Positions 34,195 through 45,990 of a stretch of 61,573 nucleotides of DNA are shown piece by piece. Source of the DNA: Bacteroidales bacterium (GTDB lineage: Bacteria; Bacteroidota; Bacteroidia; Bacteroidales; Muribaculaceae). A model generated the notes under the pieces. It saw only the letters and a list, made by a program, of their open reading frames with translations. It had not been told where the DNA came from and searched no databases. Positions within the stretch are counted from its first letter, which is position 1, and every line of letters starts with the position of its first letter. The position numbers and the translations under genes are program-made. The stretch spans positions 1 through 61,573 of the forward strand of contig CAAGGJ010000092.1 of NCBI GenBank assembly GCA_900769345.1. Direction: 5' to 3'.

Positions 34195-35388
34195 TTATTT
34201 CAATTTTTTTGCTACACTTTTTGGAACAGCGTCTTTGTGAACGAGGATGCTAAGTGTCTTTGCCAAGAAGTAGGCTTCCGACACGTAGAAATAACCGCCG
34301 TAGATGTGGTCGCTATCCCATGAGTTTTTCACCTTGTAGTAGCGTTTGCCGTTTTGGTCGGTAGCATAGCCTTCGATTACCATACCGTGGTCGTCGGTAG
34401 TTTCTTGATTGTCGAACATTTCTTGACGACTTTCGGGAGTGACTGTAATTTCTTTGCCCGGGCCTTTGATGTTGAAGCGTTCGTTTTGCTTCTCCTTTTC
34501 GCTAAGTTTTACCCAGCGTGAGAGTTCGCTACCTTCGAGGTCTTTTTCGTTGGTTTCGGCAGGGATTACAGCCACGCCATTAGCCCACTTAAAACCTTTT
34601 TCGCTCACGTCGGCAGCCCATGCTACCGGATAGCCGTTTTCTACGGCATTATCAACGATGGCTTTGAAGTCATTCATTTCCACGTTCATATATTGACCCC
34701 AAATCCAGTTGTCGGCAACTTCGAGTGCGAAAGGCTTATTGTAAGGGTGGTGGTTATATGAAGTGAAAGCCATATAGTTGTTCATGTCGAGGCCGAGCGA
34801 CTTGGCATACGATTGTGGAGTGTATTCCTTGCCTTCGTAGGTGAAAGTGGCGGGTACTTCGCCGAAATAAGCGTCGAGAATACCTTCGAGGCCGCGAAGC
34901 CAAGCTGTGGAAAGTTTGCGATTGGGCTTTCGGTTAATTTGGCCGAGGTAAGCCACCATAGCGTCGCACATTTCGCTGTGGTTGTGAAGTTCTTCGCCGT
35001 AATTAAGGCCCTTGTAAGCTTCTTCGGGCATCATACCATAGAGGTCCCAAACGTAGGCATTGTCGAGAACGCTACCGCCTTGGTTGAAGTGAACGAAACC
35101 ATTGGTGCGAATGTAGCGCTTGGCTTTGTCGATGTAGCACATGCGCACGATGTACATTTCGGAGAGGTCTACTTCCTTGCCGGAGATGCGAAGAATTTCG
35201 TCTTCGAGGAAAGAGTTACCCGAGAAGCACCAGCAAGTGCCTGACTTTGCTTGATTTTTAACCGGAGTGGATTTCACTACTTTAACGTCGGTGAACACGA
35301 AGCCGAGACTGTCGCGCTTTTCGTTAGCAGCAAAAGCCCCTGAAGCTGCAGTAGCTGCTACCAACAGACTAAATAAGAATTTATTCAT
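34195..35388 (-). CDS. C1B cysteine aminopeptidase (bleomycin hydrolase-like), exported
   Basis: 397 residues from the ATG at 35388, with a clear signal peptide (1-21). An upstream in-frame ATG at 35496 adds 36 residues, but a -7 element (TAACTTTG, minus strand) lies at 35427-35434, so I reject it. Papain-like triad: Cys52 in KSGTCWCFSG, His in DDHGMVIEGYA, Asn in VKNSWDSDHIYGG. The family (PepC/bleomycin hydrolase) usually is cytosolic; the signal peptide places this one in the periplasm or outer membrane, as is common in gut Bacteroidales. It likely trims peptides from the N-terminus. Confidence 0.9.
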   Translation of the reverse strand: MNKFLFSLLVAATAASGAFAANEKRDSLGFVFTDVKVVKSTPVKNQAKSGTCWCFSGNSFLEDEILRISGKEVDLSEMYIVRMCYIDKAKRYIRTNGFVHFNQGGSVLDNAYVWDLYGMMPEEAYKGLNYGEELHNHSEMCDAMVAYLGQINRKPNRKLSTAWLRGLEGILDAYFGEVPATFTYEGKEYTPQSYAKSLGLDMNNYMAFTSYNHHPYNKPFALEVADNWIWGQYMNVEMNDFKAIVDNAVENGYPVAWAADVSEKGFKWANGVAVIPAETNEKDLEGSELSRWVKLSEKEKQNERFNIKGPGKEITVTPESRQEMFDNQETTDDHGMVIEGYATDQNGKRYYKVKNSWDSDHIYGGYFYVSEAYFLAKTLSILVHKDAVPKSVAKKLK

Positions 35389-35611
35389 ATGAATTGTAGT
35401 TTTTTTGTGTTTAGTTGTAATTGTTACAAAGTTAATAATAATTATCGGAATCGTATGCTCCTTTTGGAAAAATGTTAATGTATGTTGTTGCGTCATAACG
35501 TTTATTTTGATGATGAAACTTGCTAAGTTGCCTTTAAAAGTCGGATATTTTGCGTTATCTTTGTCATTAGATTAAGAAAAGTGATTTTATAGATATTAAA
35601 CTTTTTATGAA

Positions 35612-37414
35612 ATGAAAAATCGGTTGATTTATTATTCTATTGTTCTGGTATTTGCAGCTCACGCAATTACGATTTGTGCCACGGAGAGAGATACGGTGAA
35701 TGTGGAGGAATTTGGTATTGTCCCCAACACCTATGTGAATCAGTCTGCTCGAATGCTCCAAGCGATTGAAGCGTGCAAGGAAAATGGTGCAAAAGTATTG
35801 AAATTCAAAGAAGGACGATATGATTTTTGGCCAGAGGGAGCTATGCGTAAAGAGTTTTATGTGTCGAATACATCGTCAGAGCATGAGTGTTCCGACAAAA
35901 CTAAGGTGATAGGTGTATGGGCGGAAAATGTGAAGGGCTTGACCATAGATGGCGGTGGTGCCACCTTGGTGTTTCACGGCAAAATGACGATGCTATCGTT
36001 GTATAAATGCAGTGATATCACTTTGCGTAACCTACATTTCGATTTTGAGCGACCTGCAGGTTCGGAAATCACATATACGCGTGTTGACGACGCCGGAGTG
36101 GTGGCGAAGATGCATCGCGATACACGTTACGAGATTATAGATGGCAAAGTTAATCTTTATGGCGAAGGATGGCGCTCTAATCGCAATCATTGTATAAAGT
36201 ACGATGTAGGTAGTGACAGGTTTACATACAGTGGAGACTGGAATCTATTGGCGTCGACAGAAGCTAAGGAGTTGGAGCCCGGCTTGGTGCATTTTGCCAC
36301 ACCTGCCGATTTTCGTCCACAAGTGGGTGATGTGCTCACTGTTCGTGATATAATTCGTGATCAAGTGGGTATGTTCTTGTGTCAAAGTGAGAATATTAAG
36401 TTTCAAGATGTGTATGTGCATTATATGCATGGTTTGGGCATAGTTAGCCAATATTCGCGTAATATTACAATGGACCATGTAGAGTGTTGTCCGCGAGAGA
36501 ATAGCGGGCGAGTGCTGGCATCATCGGCCGATTTTATGCACTTTTCAGGTTGTAGTGGAAAAATTGTAGTAAATAATTGTAAGTTCTCGGGTGCGCAAGA
36601 CGACCCGATAAATGTTCACGGAACTAATCTGCGAGCAGTGGAAAAGATAGATAACAGAACTCTGATGTTGCGCTTTATGCATGCTCAAACATATGGATTT
36701 GAGGCATATCACGAGGGCGACACTGTGGCATTTGTTGATGCGTCGCGAATGGAACGATTTGCGTATGCTCGAGTGGAAAAGGTGCGTATGGTGAGCGAAC
36801 GATTGCAAGAGGTGACTTTTGATAGCAAAGTGCCTGAAAATCTGCAAATCGGTCATGATTGTGTGGAAAATATGACATGCACTCCCGAAGTGGAAATTAC
36901 AAATAACTATTTTACTCACACAAGCACTCGAGGCACACTTATCACCACACCGCGCAAAGTGGTAGTGGCTAACAATATATATAAGAATACTGGGATGTGT
37001 GCCATATTGATAGAAGGTGATGCTGAGGGGTGGTATGAATCGGGTCCGGTGAACGATGTGTTGATAGAAAATAACACTTTCATCGGTTGTGCTTACAATG
37101 GAGGTCCCGGCGGTGCTGTGATAGCACTTCATCCGTCGAACACTATTGTCGATGCTAACCGACCCGTGCATCGCAATGTAAGAATTATTGGCAATAAGTT
37201 CCAAACATTTGGCAATGCACTGCTTTATGCCAAGAGCACTCAAGGTCTGGTGTTCAAAAATAATGTTGTGACATATAGCGGTGATGTTAAGCAGAATCCG
37301 TCTACGCTCTTTATTTTGAACGGCTGCAAAGATGTGAAAATATCAAACAATGAATATCCTGCCAAATTTGAAAAGTCGCAAATCAGATTTGAAAATATGA
37401 AAAAGAAGTTTTGA
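35612..37414 (+). CDS. GH110-like alpha-1,3-galactosidase, right-handed beta-helix
   Basis: 600 residues with a signal peptide (about 1-23). The body is a parallel beta-helix with many N-x-F/V-x-G-type coils (ITLRNLHFDF, VEITNNYFTHTSTRG, VLIENNTFIGCAYNG). The stretch ADFMHFSGCSGK then NCKFSGAQDDPINVHGTNLR matches the family of GH110 exo-galactosidases that remove terminal alpha-1,3-galactose from blood-group B or linear Gal epitopes. Acidic residues in GAQDDPINVHG are likely catalytic. This would support use of host mucin glycans. Stands alone. Confidence 0.82.
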   Translation: MKNRLIYYSIVLVFAAHAITICATERDTVNVEEFGIVPNTYVNQSARMLQAIEACKENGAKVLKFKEGRYDFWPEGAMRKEFYVSNTSSEHECSDKTKVIGVWAENVKGLTIDGGGATLVFHGKMTMLSLYKCSDITLRNLHFDFERPAGSEITYTRVDDAGVVAKMHRDTRYEIIDGKVNLYGEGWRSNRNHCIKYDVGSDRFTYSGDWNLLASTEAKELEPGLVHFATPADFRPQVGDVLTVRDIIRDQVGMFLCQSENIKFQDVYVHYMHGLGIVSQYSRNITMDHVECCPRENSGRVLASSADFMHFSGCSGKIVVNNCKFSGAQDDPINVHGTNLRAVEKIDNRTLMLRFMHAQTYGFEAYHEGDTVAFVDASRMERFAYARVEKVRMVSERLQEVTFDSKVPENLQIGHDCVENMTCTPEVEITNNYFTHTSTRGTLITTPRKVVVANNIYKNTGMCAILIEGDAEGWYESGPVNDVLIENNTFIGCAYNGGPGGAVIALHPSNTIVDANRPVHRNVRIIGNKFQTFGNALLYAKSTQGLVFKNNVVTYSGDVKQNPSTLFILNGCKDVKISNNEYPAKFEKSQIRFENMKKKF

Positions 37415-37473
37415 ATCAGTAATATGGCAGCGAGGTAGGCAATAGAATACTGAATCGAGATAATATGATAAAG

Positions 37474-37516
37474 AAGGAGTTAAATGCCCGATGAAGAGTG
37501 CATTTAACTCCTTTTT
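37474..37516. terminator. Bidirectional terminator between GH110-like and ABC-F genes
   Basis: Perfect 14-bp stem (37474-37487 with 37500-37513) with a 12-base loop and a T5 tail on the plus strand. Convergent genes flank it. Confidence 0.88.
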
Positions 37517-37566
37517 GCAAGATGTTATGTTGCTCGTTTCGACTTGTAATTATAGGCAAATTAAGA

Positions 37567-39204
<1,638 letters not shown>

Positions 39205-39349
39205 TAATAAAGTTTAGGTGTGAATAAAAAACATAATGCCTTTAGGCAGTGCAAAATTACTATAAAAATCACGAATAACCCCACTACAATCGATGAATTG
39301 TCGCAAATAATGATTAATTTCGTGGTTGTTACAAATAAAACCTAAAGAA

Positions 39350-40537
39350 ATGAAAAGAATAACCTTAACATTAATTGCAGCATTGGCGTTGATTCTCAGC
39401 GGCGTGCAAACTCTCTTGGCAGCAGATGCCGAGATGAAATATGTGAATGCATTGGATTTGCGAATTATTAACAAGGGCTTTAGTGACACCAACGGACCGT
39501 TTACCCGACTGCCGGTGTGGTTGCAAGATAGCGTGCGACCCACATTGTGGGAGCGCTCGCAGTGTAGTTCGGGTATGGCAGTGCGATTTGCCACCGATAG
39601 CAAGAAAGTGGCAGTGCGATACAATCTGCTTTGGAACACACACATGGTGCACATGGCTGACACCGGACTCAAGGGTGTGGATTTATACCGCCTGAGCGAT
39701 GGTGGAGAATGGGAATATGTGAATACTTGCCGCCCTTATAAAGGCGATTCTATTCAAACTAAGGTGTTTGTGGAGAATCTCAAGGGCGATATGCGCGAAT
39801 TTATGATATATCTGCCTTTATATGATGGCGTCAATTGGCTCGAAGTGGGTGTGGATGAGACAGCCACTATCAGCAAACCGAATATCGATAGCCCCACTAC
39901 CGGCAAGCAAGTGATATTCTACGGCACCAGCATTCTTCAGGGCGGCTGCTCTACACGCACAGGCATGTGTGGCACTAATATCATACAGCGCGACTTGGGA
40001 TTGGAATGTGTAAACATCGGTATAAGCGGCGAAGGAAAGATGGATTTCTGTATGGCTCGAGCTATGGCAGGCATCAAAGATGCTGTGGCATTTGTTATTG
40101 ATCCTGTGCCCAACTGCACCGAGATGATGTGCGACACTTTGACATACGATTTCATAAAGATACTTCGCACACTTCGCCCCGAGGTGCCGGTGATTATGGT
40201 GGAAGGTCCGTTATATCCCTATGCCAAGTTCGATTCATTCTTCGGCAACTATTTGCCTAAGAAAAATGCAGCGTTCTATAAGAATTATTTGCGTCTGAAA
40301 GCCGAAGATTCCACCAATCTCTATTATGTGAATTGCGATAACCTATATGGCGGACAAGAGGGAACGGTGGACTGTATACATGCCACCGACATAGGTTTCT
40401 TAGCTTATGCAAAAAAGCTTGAACCGGTGATTATGCAGGCGTTGTTGCATAGCAGCGACAGCCAAAAATCAAAACTCGCTGAAGGATGTGAGCAGAAAGC
40501 CGACGGCAAGGCTAAGAAGAAATCGAAGAAGAAATAA
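39350..40537 (+). CDS. Secreted SGNH/GDSL esterase with N-terminal beta domain
   Basis: 395 residues from the ATG at 39350 (the frame opens at 39326 but the signal peptide begins here). Signal peptide about 1-25. N-terminal beta-rich domain (about 30-180), then an SGNH hydrolase with FYGTSILQGG (nucleophile Ser), NIGISGEGKM, and DCIHATDIGF for the Asp/His pair. This two-domain form is typical of Bacteroidetes carbohydrate esterases. The C-terminus is a run of lysines (KAKKKSKKK), odd for an exported enzyme, perhaps for binding acidic polymers. Confidence 0.85.
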   Translation: MKRITLTLIAALALILSGVQTLLAADAEMKYVNALDLRIINKGFSDTNGPFTRLPVWLQDSVRPTLWERSQCSSGMAVRFATDSKKVAVRYNLLWNTHMVHMADTGLKGVDLYRLSDGGEWEYVNTCRPYKGDSIQTKVFVENLKGDMREFMIYLPLYDGVNWLEVGVDETATISKPNIDSPTTGKQVIFYGTSILQGGCSTRTGMCGTNIIQRDLGLECVNIGISGEGKMDFCMARAMAGIKDAVAFVIDPVPNCTEMMCDTLTYDFIKILRTLRPEVPVIMVEGPLYPYAKFDSFFGNYLPKKNAAFYKNYLRLKAEDSTNLYYVNCDNLYGGQEGTVDCIHATDIGFLAYAKKLEPVIMQALLHSSDSQKSKLAEGCEQKADGKAKKKSKKK

Positions 40538-40621
40538 TCTGAAATTATTTTTGATGGTGTGGGCAGAATCAAGATAGTTTTTGTCCACATCTGTTTTTAT
40601 CATTATTATCTATCAAAAACT

Positions 40622-41266
40622 ATGGAGCAAAAAAGCAGAAATTACATTCAGAACCTGATATTGGAGGGTGAGCACGAACATCAAGATTTTAAGTATCAGA
40701 TATCCGATGCCCGAAAGATAGCACGAAGTATATCTGCTTTTGCCAACAACAGCGGAGGCCGCTTGCTGGTGGGTGTGAAGGACAATGGCAACATAGCCGG
40801 CGTGAGTAGCGATGAGGAGATATATATGATAGAACAGGCGGCACAGATGTACTGCCAGCCTCCGCAAGATGTGAAGTGCCAAGTGTATAGGGTTGAGGGC
40901 AAGAGTGTGCTAAAGGTTGATATTGCAGAAGCCGATGAAAAGCCGGTGAAGGCACCCGACGAAGCCGGACGCTGGCGAACATATTACCGCATAGCCGATG
41001 AAAACATCGAAGCCAGCGCCATGCACGTTAAAGTGTTGCAAAAACGGTCGCAAGAAGCCGATGTGGCACTGAGTTTTTCCGACAATGAGCGCCGGTTGCT
41101 GCAATATCTTCAAGAGCACGGCGGCATAACCCTTAACGGCTATATGAAACTGACGCACATCTCACACACGGTAGCCGAAACATCGGTGGTGAATATGTGT
41201 GAAATGGGTGTGATAGATATAACATATCACGACGGAAAATGCTTGATTACACTTGCCGAAGAGTGA
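40622..41266 (+). CDS. AlbA_2 (Schlafen-type) domain protein
   Basis: 214 residues from the ATG at 40622 (MEQKSRNYIQNL); earlier codons of the frame lack homology. The N-terminal AlbA_2 domain (about 10-125) shows EGEHEHQDFKYQISDARKIARSISAFANN, the Gly loop SGGRLLVGVKDNG and RWRTYYRIADENI. The C-terminal 70 residues look like a winged helix (ERRLLQYLQEHGGITLNGYMKL). Such proteins bind nucleic acid and often act as regulators; the role here is unknown. Confidence 0.8.
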   Translation: MEQKSRNYIQNLILEGEHEHQDFKYQISDARKIARSISAFANNSGGRLLVGVKDNGNIAGVSSDEEIYMIEQAAQMYCQPPQDVKCQVYRVEGKSVLKVDIAEADEKPVKAPDEAGRWRTYYRIADENIEASAMHVKVLQKRSQEADVALSFSDNERRLLQYLQEHGGITLNGYMKLTHISHTVAETSVVNMCEMGVIDITYHDGKCLITLAEE

Positions 41267-41290
41267 TAATGCCGGGAATAATGCCACACT

Positions 41291-41337
41291 TAAGGAGGTG
41301 CGTAACATGCTATCAAGCCGTGTTGCACACCTCCTTA
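41291..41337. terminator. Hairpin between AlbA_2 and FBPase genes
   Basis: TAAGGAGGTG (41291-41300) pairs with CACCTCCTTA (41328-41337), with an additional ACA/TGT inner pairing. Lies between convergent stop codons. Confidence 0.65.
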
Positions 41338-41359
41338 TCTGTGTATGAAATGTTTGTGA

Positions 41360-43348
41360 TTATTTTTTATTGGTGGCTCTCTGATATTCTCGTTCGTTGA
41401 TAAGACCCGATCGATAACTTTGTAGCAACAGTTGCAAATCTTCAATCTGTCGAGTGATTTCGCGACCTATGTCGGTGTCTTTAACACGCATTCGGTAGGC
41501 GCTCATTTCCACCACTTGGGTGGTAGATTCGATGTCGTGGCCTTGCGCAACGGCTTCGTCGATTGATGAGAATGGTTCGTGCTTCACGAGCTGGAATCCG
41601 CGAGAGTGGTATACCAATGTGTAGCCCGCAGTTCCTGTTTTAGGTTGATAAGCCTTAGAGAAGCCGCCGTCGATTACCATCATTTTGCCATTGGCTTTAA
41701 CCGGCTGTTCGCCCTTTAGAGTTCTCACGGGCACGTGACCATTGATGATGTGGCGGTGCTGGCCGGTGACACCGAATTGGTCTAAGATATAGTCGCATAC
41801 GGCTTCATTGTCGCGCAGGATGTAATAATTGCCTTTAATTTCCTTTTTTGCGGCTTTGTCGAGTATGAAATAGTCCTCAAAAGTAGCCATTTTATTCTTG
41901 TCGAACACCGGTGAATCAGGACCACACCAGAGATACCAATCATAATCGAGTGAATATCGATAGGATGGCGAATTTTCGTTGCCAAAATATGCTTCGCGAA
42001 TCATACTTCCCACTTTTTCAAATAGCGATTTGCCTTGATAACCGATGCCGTTGATGGTCACTGTTTTTAGTGTTCCATCTTCGTTGAGAGGAATGGAAGC
42101 ATGGAAAAGCAGGTTGGAATTGCTGATAGTGTAGACGCAACCATGACGGAAAAGGCACTTCATGTGGCGTTTCAGTTTTTCGCTTCGGCGGAACGAGCAA
42201 TGTAGGGAGTTCACAATATTCTGTTCCTCGTCGGAGAGACGATAAGGGTCGTCGGGATCGATGGTGGGGAAGAAAGTGTCGCAGAGGTCGTATTGCTCGC
42301 CATCGATGGTTACTTTGGCTTTCTCAAAATCGATATTGCTGAGCAGCAGACGATTGTCCATACCATATTCGGGGTGGCGTTTTATAATTTGTCCCTCAAG
42401 TTTGAGCTGAATTATGGTGATGGCTTTGTGCATCATTCCTATGAGTTTTGCATCGTTCTCGTTAAGTATCGAGCCGAATGCTTTAGGATAGAATCGCGAG
42501 CAGTCGTCGTGTTTGTAGGTCGATATGGCGAAAGTAGCCAAAGGCAAAATGTTGATACCATAGCCGTCTTGGAGCACCGAGTGGTTGGCATATCGAAGTG
42601 CTATTCGCAGCACATTGGCTATGCAGCAGTCGTTGCCCGAAGCGGCGCCCATCCATAGAATATCGTGATTTCCCCATTGAATGTCGAAGTTGTGATAGCC
42701 ACAAAGTATGTCCATAATCTTGTCGGGATTAGGGCCACGGTCGAAAACATCGCCGAGGATGTGGAGCTTGTCGATAGTGAGTTGCTGAATGAGGTAGCAA
42801 ATGGCTATGATAAAGTCGTCGGCACGGTCGATGTCGATGATAGTGCGAACTATTACGTCGACGTAAGCTTGTTTGTTAGGGTCGAGGGTCGACTCATGAA
42901 GCAACTCTTGAATTATATAAGAGAAATCGGCAGGAAGCGCCTTGCTCACTTTAGAACGAGAATATTTCGACGACACGCTGCGGCATACGCTCACAAGCCT
43001 GTTGATGGTGATGAAATACCAGTTCTTTATGTCGGTTGCACTTTGTTTTATCAGTTCGAGTTTCAACTCCGGATAGTAGATAAGCGTGCAAAGTTCCTTT
43101 TGATCGTCGTTGCTGAGTGTGCCGTTATATATTTCGCCCACTTTGCGTTTTATGGCACCGGACGCATTTCGCAGCACGTGTTGAAAAGCATCGTATTCGC
43201 CGTGAAGGTCGGCAAGGAAATGTTCGGTACCTTTAGGCAAGTTTAGAATAGCCTGAAGGTTGATGATTTCGGTGCTTGCGGTGGCGATGTTAGGAAAATC
43301 GCGCGCCAAAAGCTGGAGATATCGGAGTTGGTCGGTACTTATATCCAT
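41360..43348 (-). CDS. fbp: Class III fructose-1,6-bisphosphatase
   Basis: 662 residues, the length of the Bacillus/Bacteroides class III enzyme. Converts fructose-1,6-bisphosphate to fructose-6-phosphate in gluconeogenesis. It belongs to the metallophosphoesterase fold: FLADLHGEYDAF, LGDVFDRGPNPDKIMD, IQWGNHDILWMGA and INGHVPVRT carry the metal ligands and all are intact. An AraC-type gene lies 30 bases upstream on the same strand. Confidence 0.96.
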   Translation of the reverse strand: MDISTDQLRYLQLLARDFPNIATASTEIINLQAILNLPKGTEHFLADLHGEYDAFQHVLRNASGAIKRKVGEIYNGTLSNDDQKELCTLIYYPELKLELIKQSATDIKNWYFITINRLVSVCRSVSSKYSRSKVSKALPADFSYIIQELLHESTLDPNKQAYVDVIVRTIIDIDRADDFIIAICYLIQQLTIDKLHILGDVFDRGPNPDKIMDILCGYHNFDIQWGNHDILWMGAASGNDCCIANVLRIALRYANHSVLQDGYGINILPLATFAISTYKHDDCSRFYPKAFGSILNENDAKLIGMMHKAITIIQLKLEGQIIKRHPEYGMDNRLLLSNIDFEKAKVTIDGEQYDLCDTFFPTIDPDDPYRLSDEEQNIVNSLHCSFRRSEKLKRHMKCLFRHGCVYTISNSNLLFHASIPLNEDGTLKTVTINGIGYQGKSLFEKVGSMIREAYFGNENSPSYRYSLDYDWYLWCGPDSPVFDKNKMATFEDYFILDKAAKKEIKGNYYILRDNEAVCDYILDQFGVTGQHRHIINGHVPVRTLKGEQPVKANGKMMVIDGGFSKAYQPKTGTAGYTLVYHSRGFQLVKHEPFSSIDEAVAQGHDIESTTQVVEMSAYRMRVKDTDIGREITRQIEDLQLLLQSYRSGLINEREYQRATNKK

Positions 43349-43378
43349 AATTATGATGTTGGTTAAAAGTAGAATTCG

Positions 43379-44257
43379 TTAACTATTGCGATACTCTTGA
43401 GGTGTGATGCCGGTGTAGGTGCGGAAATATCGCGTAAATGTGGTGGGAGTGGGAAATCCCAGCGAGGTGGCTATATCGGCAATAGGCATTTTTGTGGCTT
43501 TAAGTTGGGTTTTTGCATCCTTGATAATCATGTTCATAATTATCTCTTGCGGAGTCATGCCTGTGGCCTTGTGTATCACATTACAGAAGTGAGAGAGAGT
43601 GAGATTAACCTCGTGTGCATAGAATGATACTTTGTGCTCCTTGTGGTAGTTTTCGAAAGCCAATTGCAAGAATTCGGCCAAAATCTGCTGTTCGCGAGTG
43701 TTGGTGGTTTTGGGACAAGATGCAAGATTGTCTTTGAGTGCTTGTACAAGAGTATCGATGATAATGCCGAGCAAATGTTGAGCTACTTTAGACGTAAGAA
43801 TGTTTTCACTCAAGTGTTCAGCTTGTGTTATTAGGTTGAACGTATTGGAAATAAGTTTTCCGAATTCGTCGGAGAGTTTGAAAATAGGGCGGCTGAAAAT
43901 CTGCATTATTATAGGCGCGAGATCCTTCCAAAGGTTCACATTGCTCAAGAATTCCGAAGAAAATCCGGCAAATGCTATTTTTATGTCGTCACTCACATTT
44001 TGTATCTGCAGAAAAGTGCCGGGAACGATAATCACAAAATCGCCTTTTTGTACGGTATAATCCCAAAGATTGATGGCAGCTTCGGCTGAACCCTCGATAA
44101 CATACGCAAAGATACACGCCTCCAACTTGCATGGAAAACTTTTGTAGTATTTCAGCAAGTCGGCGGTAATGTCGTCGTATACAATGAAATCGATAGGCAA
44201 ATCGAAAAGAGGCATATCATTGTTCGACTTAATAAGATTTAAAGCTTTCTCTTTCAC
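43379..44257 (-). CDS. AraC-family transcriptional regulator
   Basis: 292 residues. N-terminal cupin-like ligand domain (about 30-160, with CIFAYVIEGSAEAAINLWDYTVQKGDFVIIVPG) and C-terminal double helix-turn-helix (about 190-292): VNLTLSHFCNVIHKATGMTPQEII and the family end motif ADIATSLGFPTPTTFTRYFRTYTGITPQEYR. A -7 element (TATATTTG, minus strand) lies at 44284-44291. It may be transcribed with the FBPase gene, but its target is not evident. Confidence 0.92.
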   Translation of the reverse strand: MKEKALNLIKSNNDMPLFDLPIDFIVYDDITADLLKYYKSFPCKLEACIFAYVIEGSAEAAINLWDYTVQKGDFVIIVPGTFLQIQNVSDDIKIAFAGFSSEFLSNVNLWKDLAPIIMQIFSRPIFKLSDEFGKLISNTFNLITQAEHLSENILTSKVAQHLLGIIIDTLVQALKDNLASCPKTTNTREQQILAEFLQLAFENYHKEHKVSFYAHEVNLTLSHFCNVIHKATGMTPQEIIMNMIIKDAKTQLKATKMPIADIATSLGFPTPTTFTRYFRTYTGITPQEYRNS

Positions 44258-44382
44258 TGCGTGTAATATTGTAGTTTAATGTGCAAATATAACGATTATC
44301 TGCGTAAATTCGTTTAAATTGAGGGCTATAGAATGCAAAATTTTTGTTAAGCGTGTAACTAATCCGCTGTGGCAATATGATG

Positions 44383-45963
44383 CTATGACTTCTGCTCGTG
44401 ATATTCCTGTTCGGTGTTGACGTTCCAAATGCTACTTTTATCAGCAGAATCGGAAACGAGACAATTAATGGCTTCGATAGCTGTCATCATAGAGTGGTCC
44501 ATATTGTTGTAGCGGTGCTGTCCGTTTCTTCCTATGCAGAAGAGGTTGTCGATGCTATTAATCCACTTTATTACCTCGGGCAATTGGTGATAAGAGCCAA
44601 AGTAGGCGGGATATGCCTTTTTAACTTTTTCGATGTGCGCATCGAGCACCTCGTTGGCATTGGCGATATATCCTATCTTCACAAGTTCGTCGATGGCAAA
44701 GCGTTTGAAATCTGCATCGTTCATAGTCCAGAGCTCATCGCCTTCGTTGCAGAAATATTCCAGACCTATCCATACGGTCGACTTATAGTCGGCAACCATA
44801 TATGGCGACCAGTTGTTGAATATCTGAAGTCTGCCAAGGCGTACGCTATCCTCTTGGATATAAATCCAGGTATCAGGTATTCGGTTGTTGAAAGAGACAT
44901 ATTTTGAGCAATTGCCGATGGCGAGTTCGTTAACGAGAATGCCCACGGTAATAAAGTCGCGATAGGGTAGATGAGAGGCAATATTCGTCACGTTCTGTGG
45001 CACCTCAATGCCGCAAAAACTGCCTACAAGGTCCTTAACGGGCATCGAAGAGAGCAAGTAATCGCAATCGAGAGTCTGCACTGTGCCGTTGCTATGCGTT
45101 GTGGTTACCGACACCACATTTTTACCGGTGCAATTGATGGCGGAAGCTCGCGTGTTCATAAGTATGGTGCCGCCAAGGCGCTTTACCTCGTCGGCTACGC
45201 ACTCCCAAAGTTGGCCGGGACCATATTTGGGGTAGATAAATTGCTCGATGAGCGATTTTTCCACGCCTTCCTGGTTAATGCTATTGTTTTTGCGGCGGAG
45301 TAAGTTTTTGATAATCGAAGCAAGGGAGAGCCCGTTGACGCGCTGAGCACCCCAATCGGCATCAAGTTCTTTAGGCTCTTTACCCCACACCTTGTGAGTG
45401 TAATTCTTGAAAAACATACTATAGAGCGGCTTTCCGAAACGGTTGATGTAGAAATCTTCGAGCGAATTTTCCTTGCGTGGGCTAATTTTAGCCATCAAGA
45501 ACCCCAGCCCACACTTGAGGGTGGTTAGGAGTCCCATCTTGGAGATGGCATCGGCCGACAGTGTCACCGGATAGTTAAAAAAACGCTTACGATAGAATAT
45601 GCGCGATATACGGCGACGAATGAGCATCACCCTGTCGTCGGTTTCCGGGTCGGGACCATTTGGGGGATAATTCTTATCCAAACCGAGAAGAATATCATCG
45701 AAAGCCGGTTTGGCTTGTAGAGGCAGAATCTGTGCCCACCAGTTCATAATGTTCTCGTCCTTGGAGAAAAATCGGTGTCCGCCAATGTCCATGCGGTTGC
45801 CTTTGTATTTCACGGTGCGAGAAATGCCGCCCACCACATCGGTTTCTTCCACAACGATGGGCTTTATGTCGGTGCGTCGGAGCATTTCGATGGCTGCGGT
45901 AAGACCTGCCGGACCGGCACCGATTATTATAGCTGTTTTTGAGTTTGACTTGATGTTATCCAT
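44383..45963 (-). CDS. FAD-dependent oxidoreductase (UDP-galactopyranose mutase / protoporphyrinogen oxidase-like)
   Basis: 526 residues. N-terminal FAD site IIGAGPAGLTAAIEMLRR, then VVGGISRTVKYKGNRMDIGGHRFF, and a C-terminal FAD motif FCIGRNGQHRYNNMDHSM. The fold matches flavin oxidoreductases near UDP-galactopyranose mutase that are often encoded in envelope polysaccharide clusters. Exact substrate unknown. It lies 27 bases after the last of three GT-C-like genes and is probably the end of that operon. Confidence 0.82.
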   Translation of the reverse strand: MDNIKSNSKTAIIIGAGPAGLTAAIEMLRRTDIKPIVVEETDVVGGISRTVKYKGNRMDIGGHRFFSKDENIMNWWAQILPLQAKPAFDDILLGLDKNYPPNGPDPETDDRVMLIRRRISRIFYRKRFFNYPVTLSADAISKMGLLTTLKCGLGFLMAKISPRKENSLEDFYINRFGKPLYSMFFKNYTHKVWGKEPKELDADWGAQRVNGLSLASIIKNLLRRKNNSINQEGVEKSLIEQFIYPKYGPGQLWECVADEVKRLGGTILMNTRASAINCTGKNVVSVTTTHSNGTVQTLDCDYLLSSMPVKDLVGSFCGIEVPQNVTNIASHLPYRDFITVGILVNELAIGNCSKYVSFNNRIPDTWIYIQEDSVRLGRLQIFNNWSPYMVADYKSTVWIGLEYFCNEGDELWTMNDADFKRFAIDELVKIGYIANANEVLDAHIEKVKKAYPAYFGSYHQLPEVIKWINSIDNLFCIGRNGQHRYNNMDHSMMTAIEAINCLVSDSADKSSIWNVNTEQEYHEQKS

Positions 45964-45990
45964 GAGGCGTAAGTTAAGGAGAGTTATTAT

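Noticed and set aside
36545..37243. 232-codon frame antisense to the GH110-like gene
   Set aside because: Ser/His/Ile-rich product typical of antisense reading through a repeat-rich beta-helix gene.
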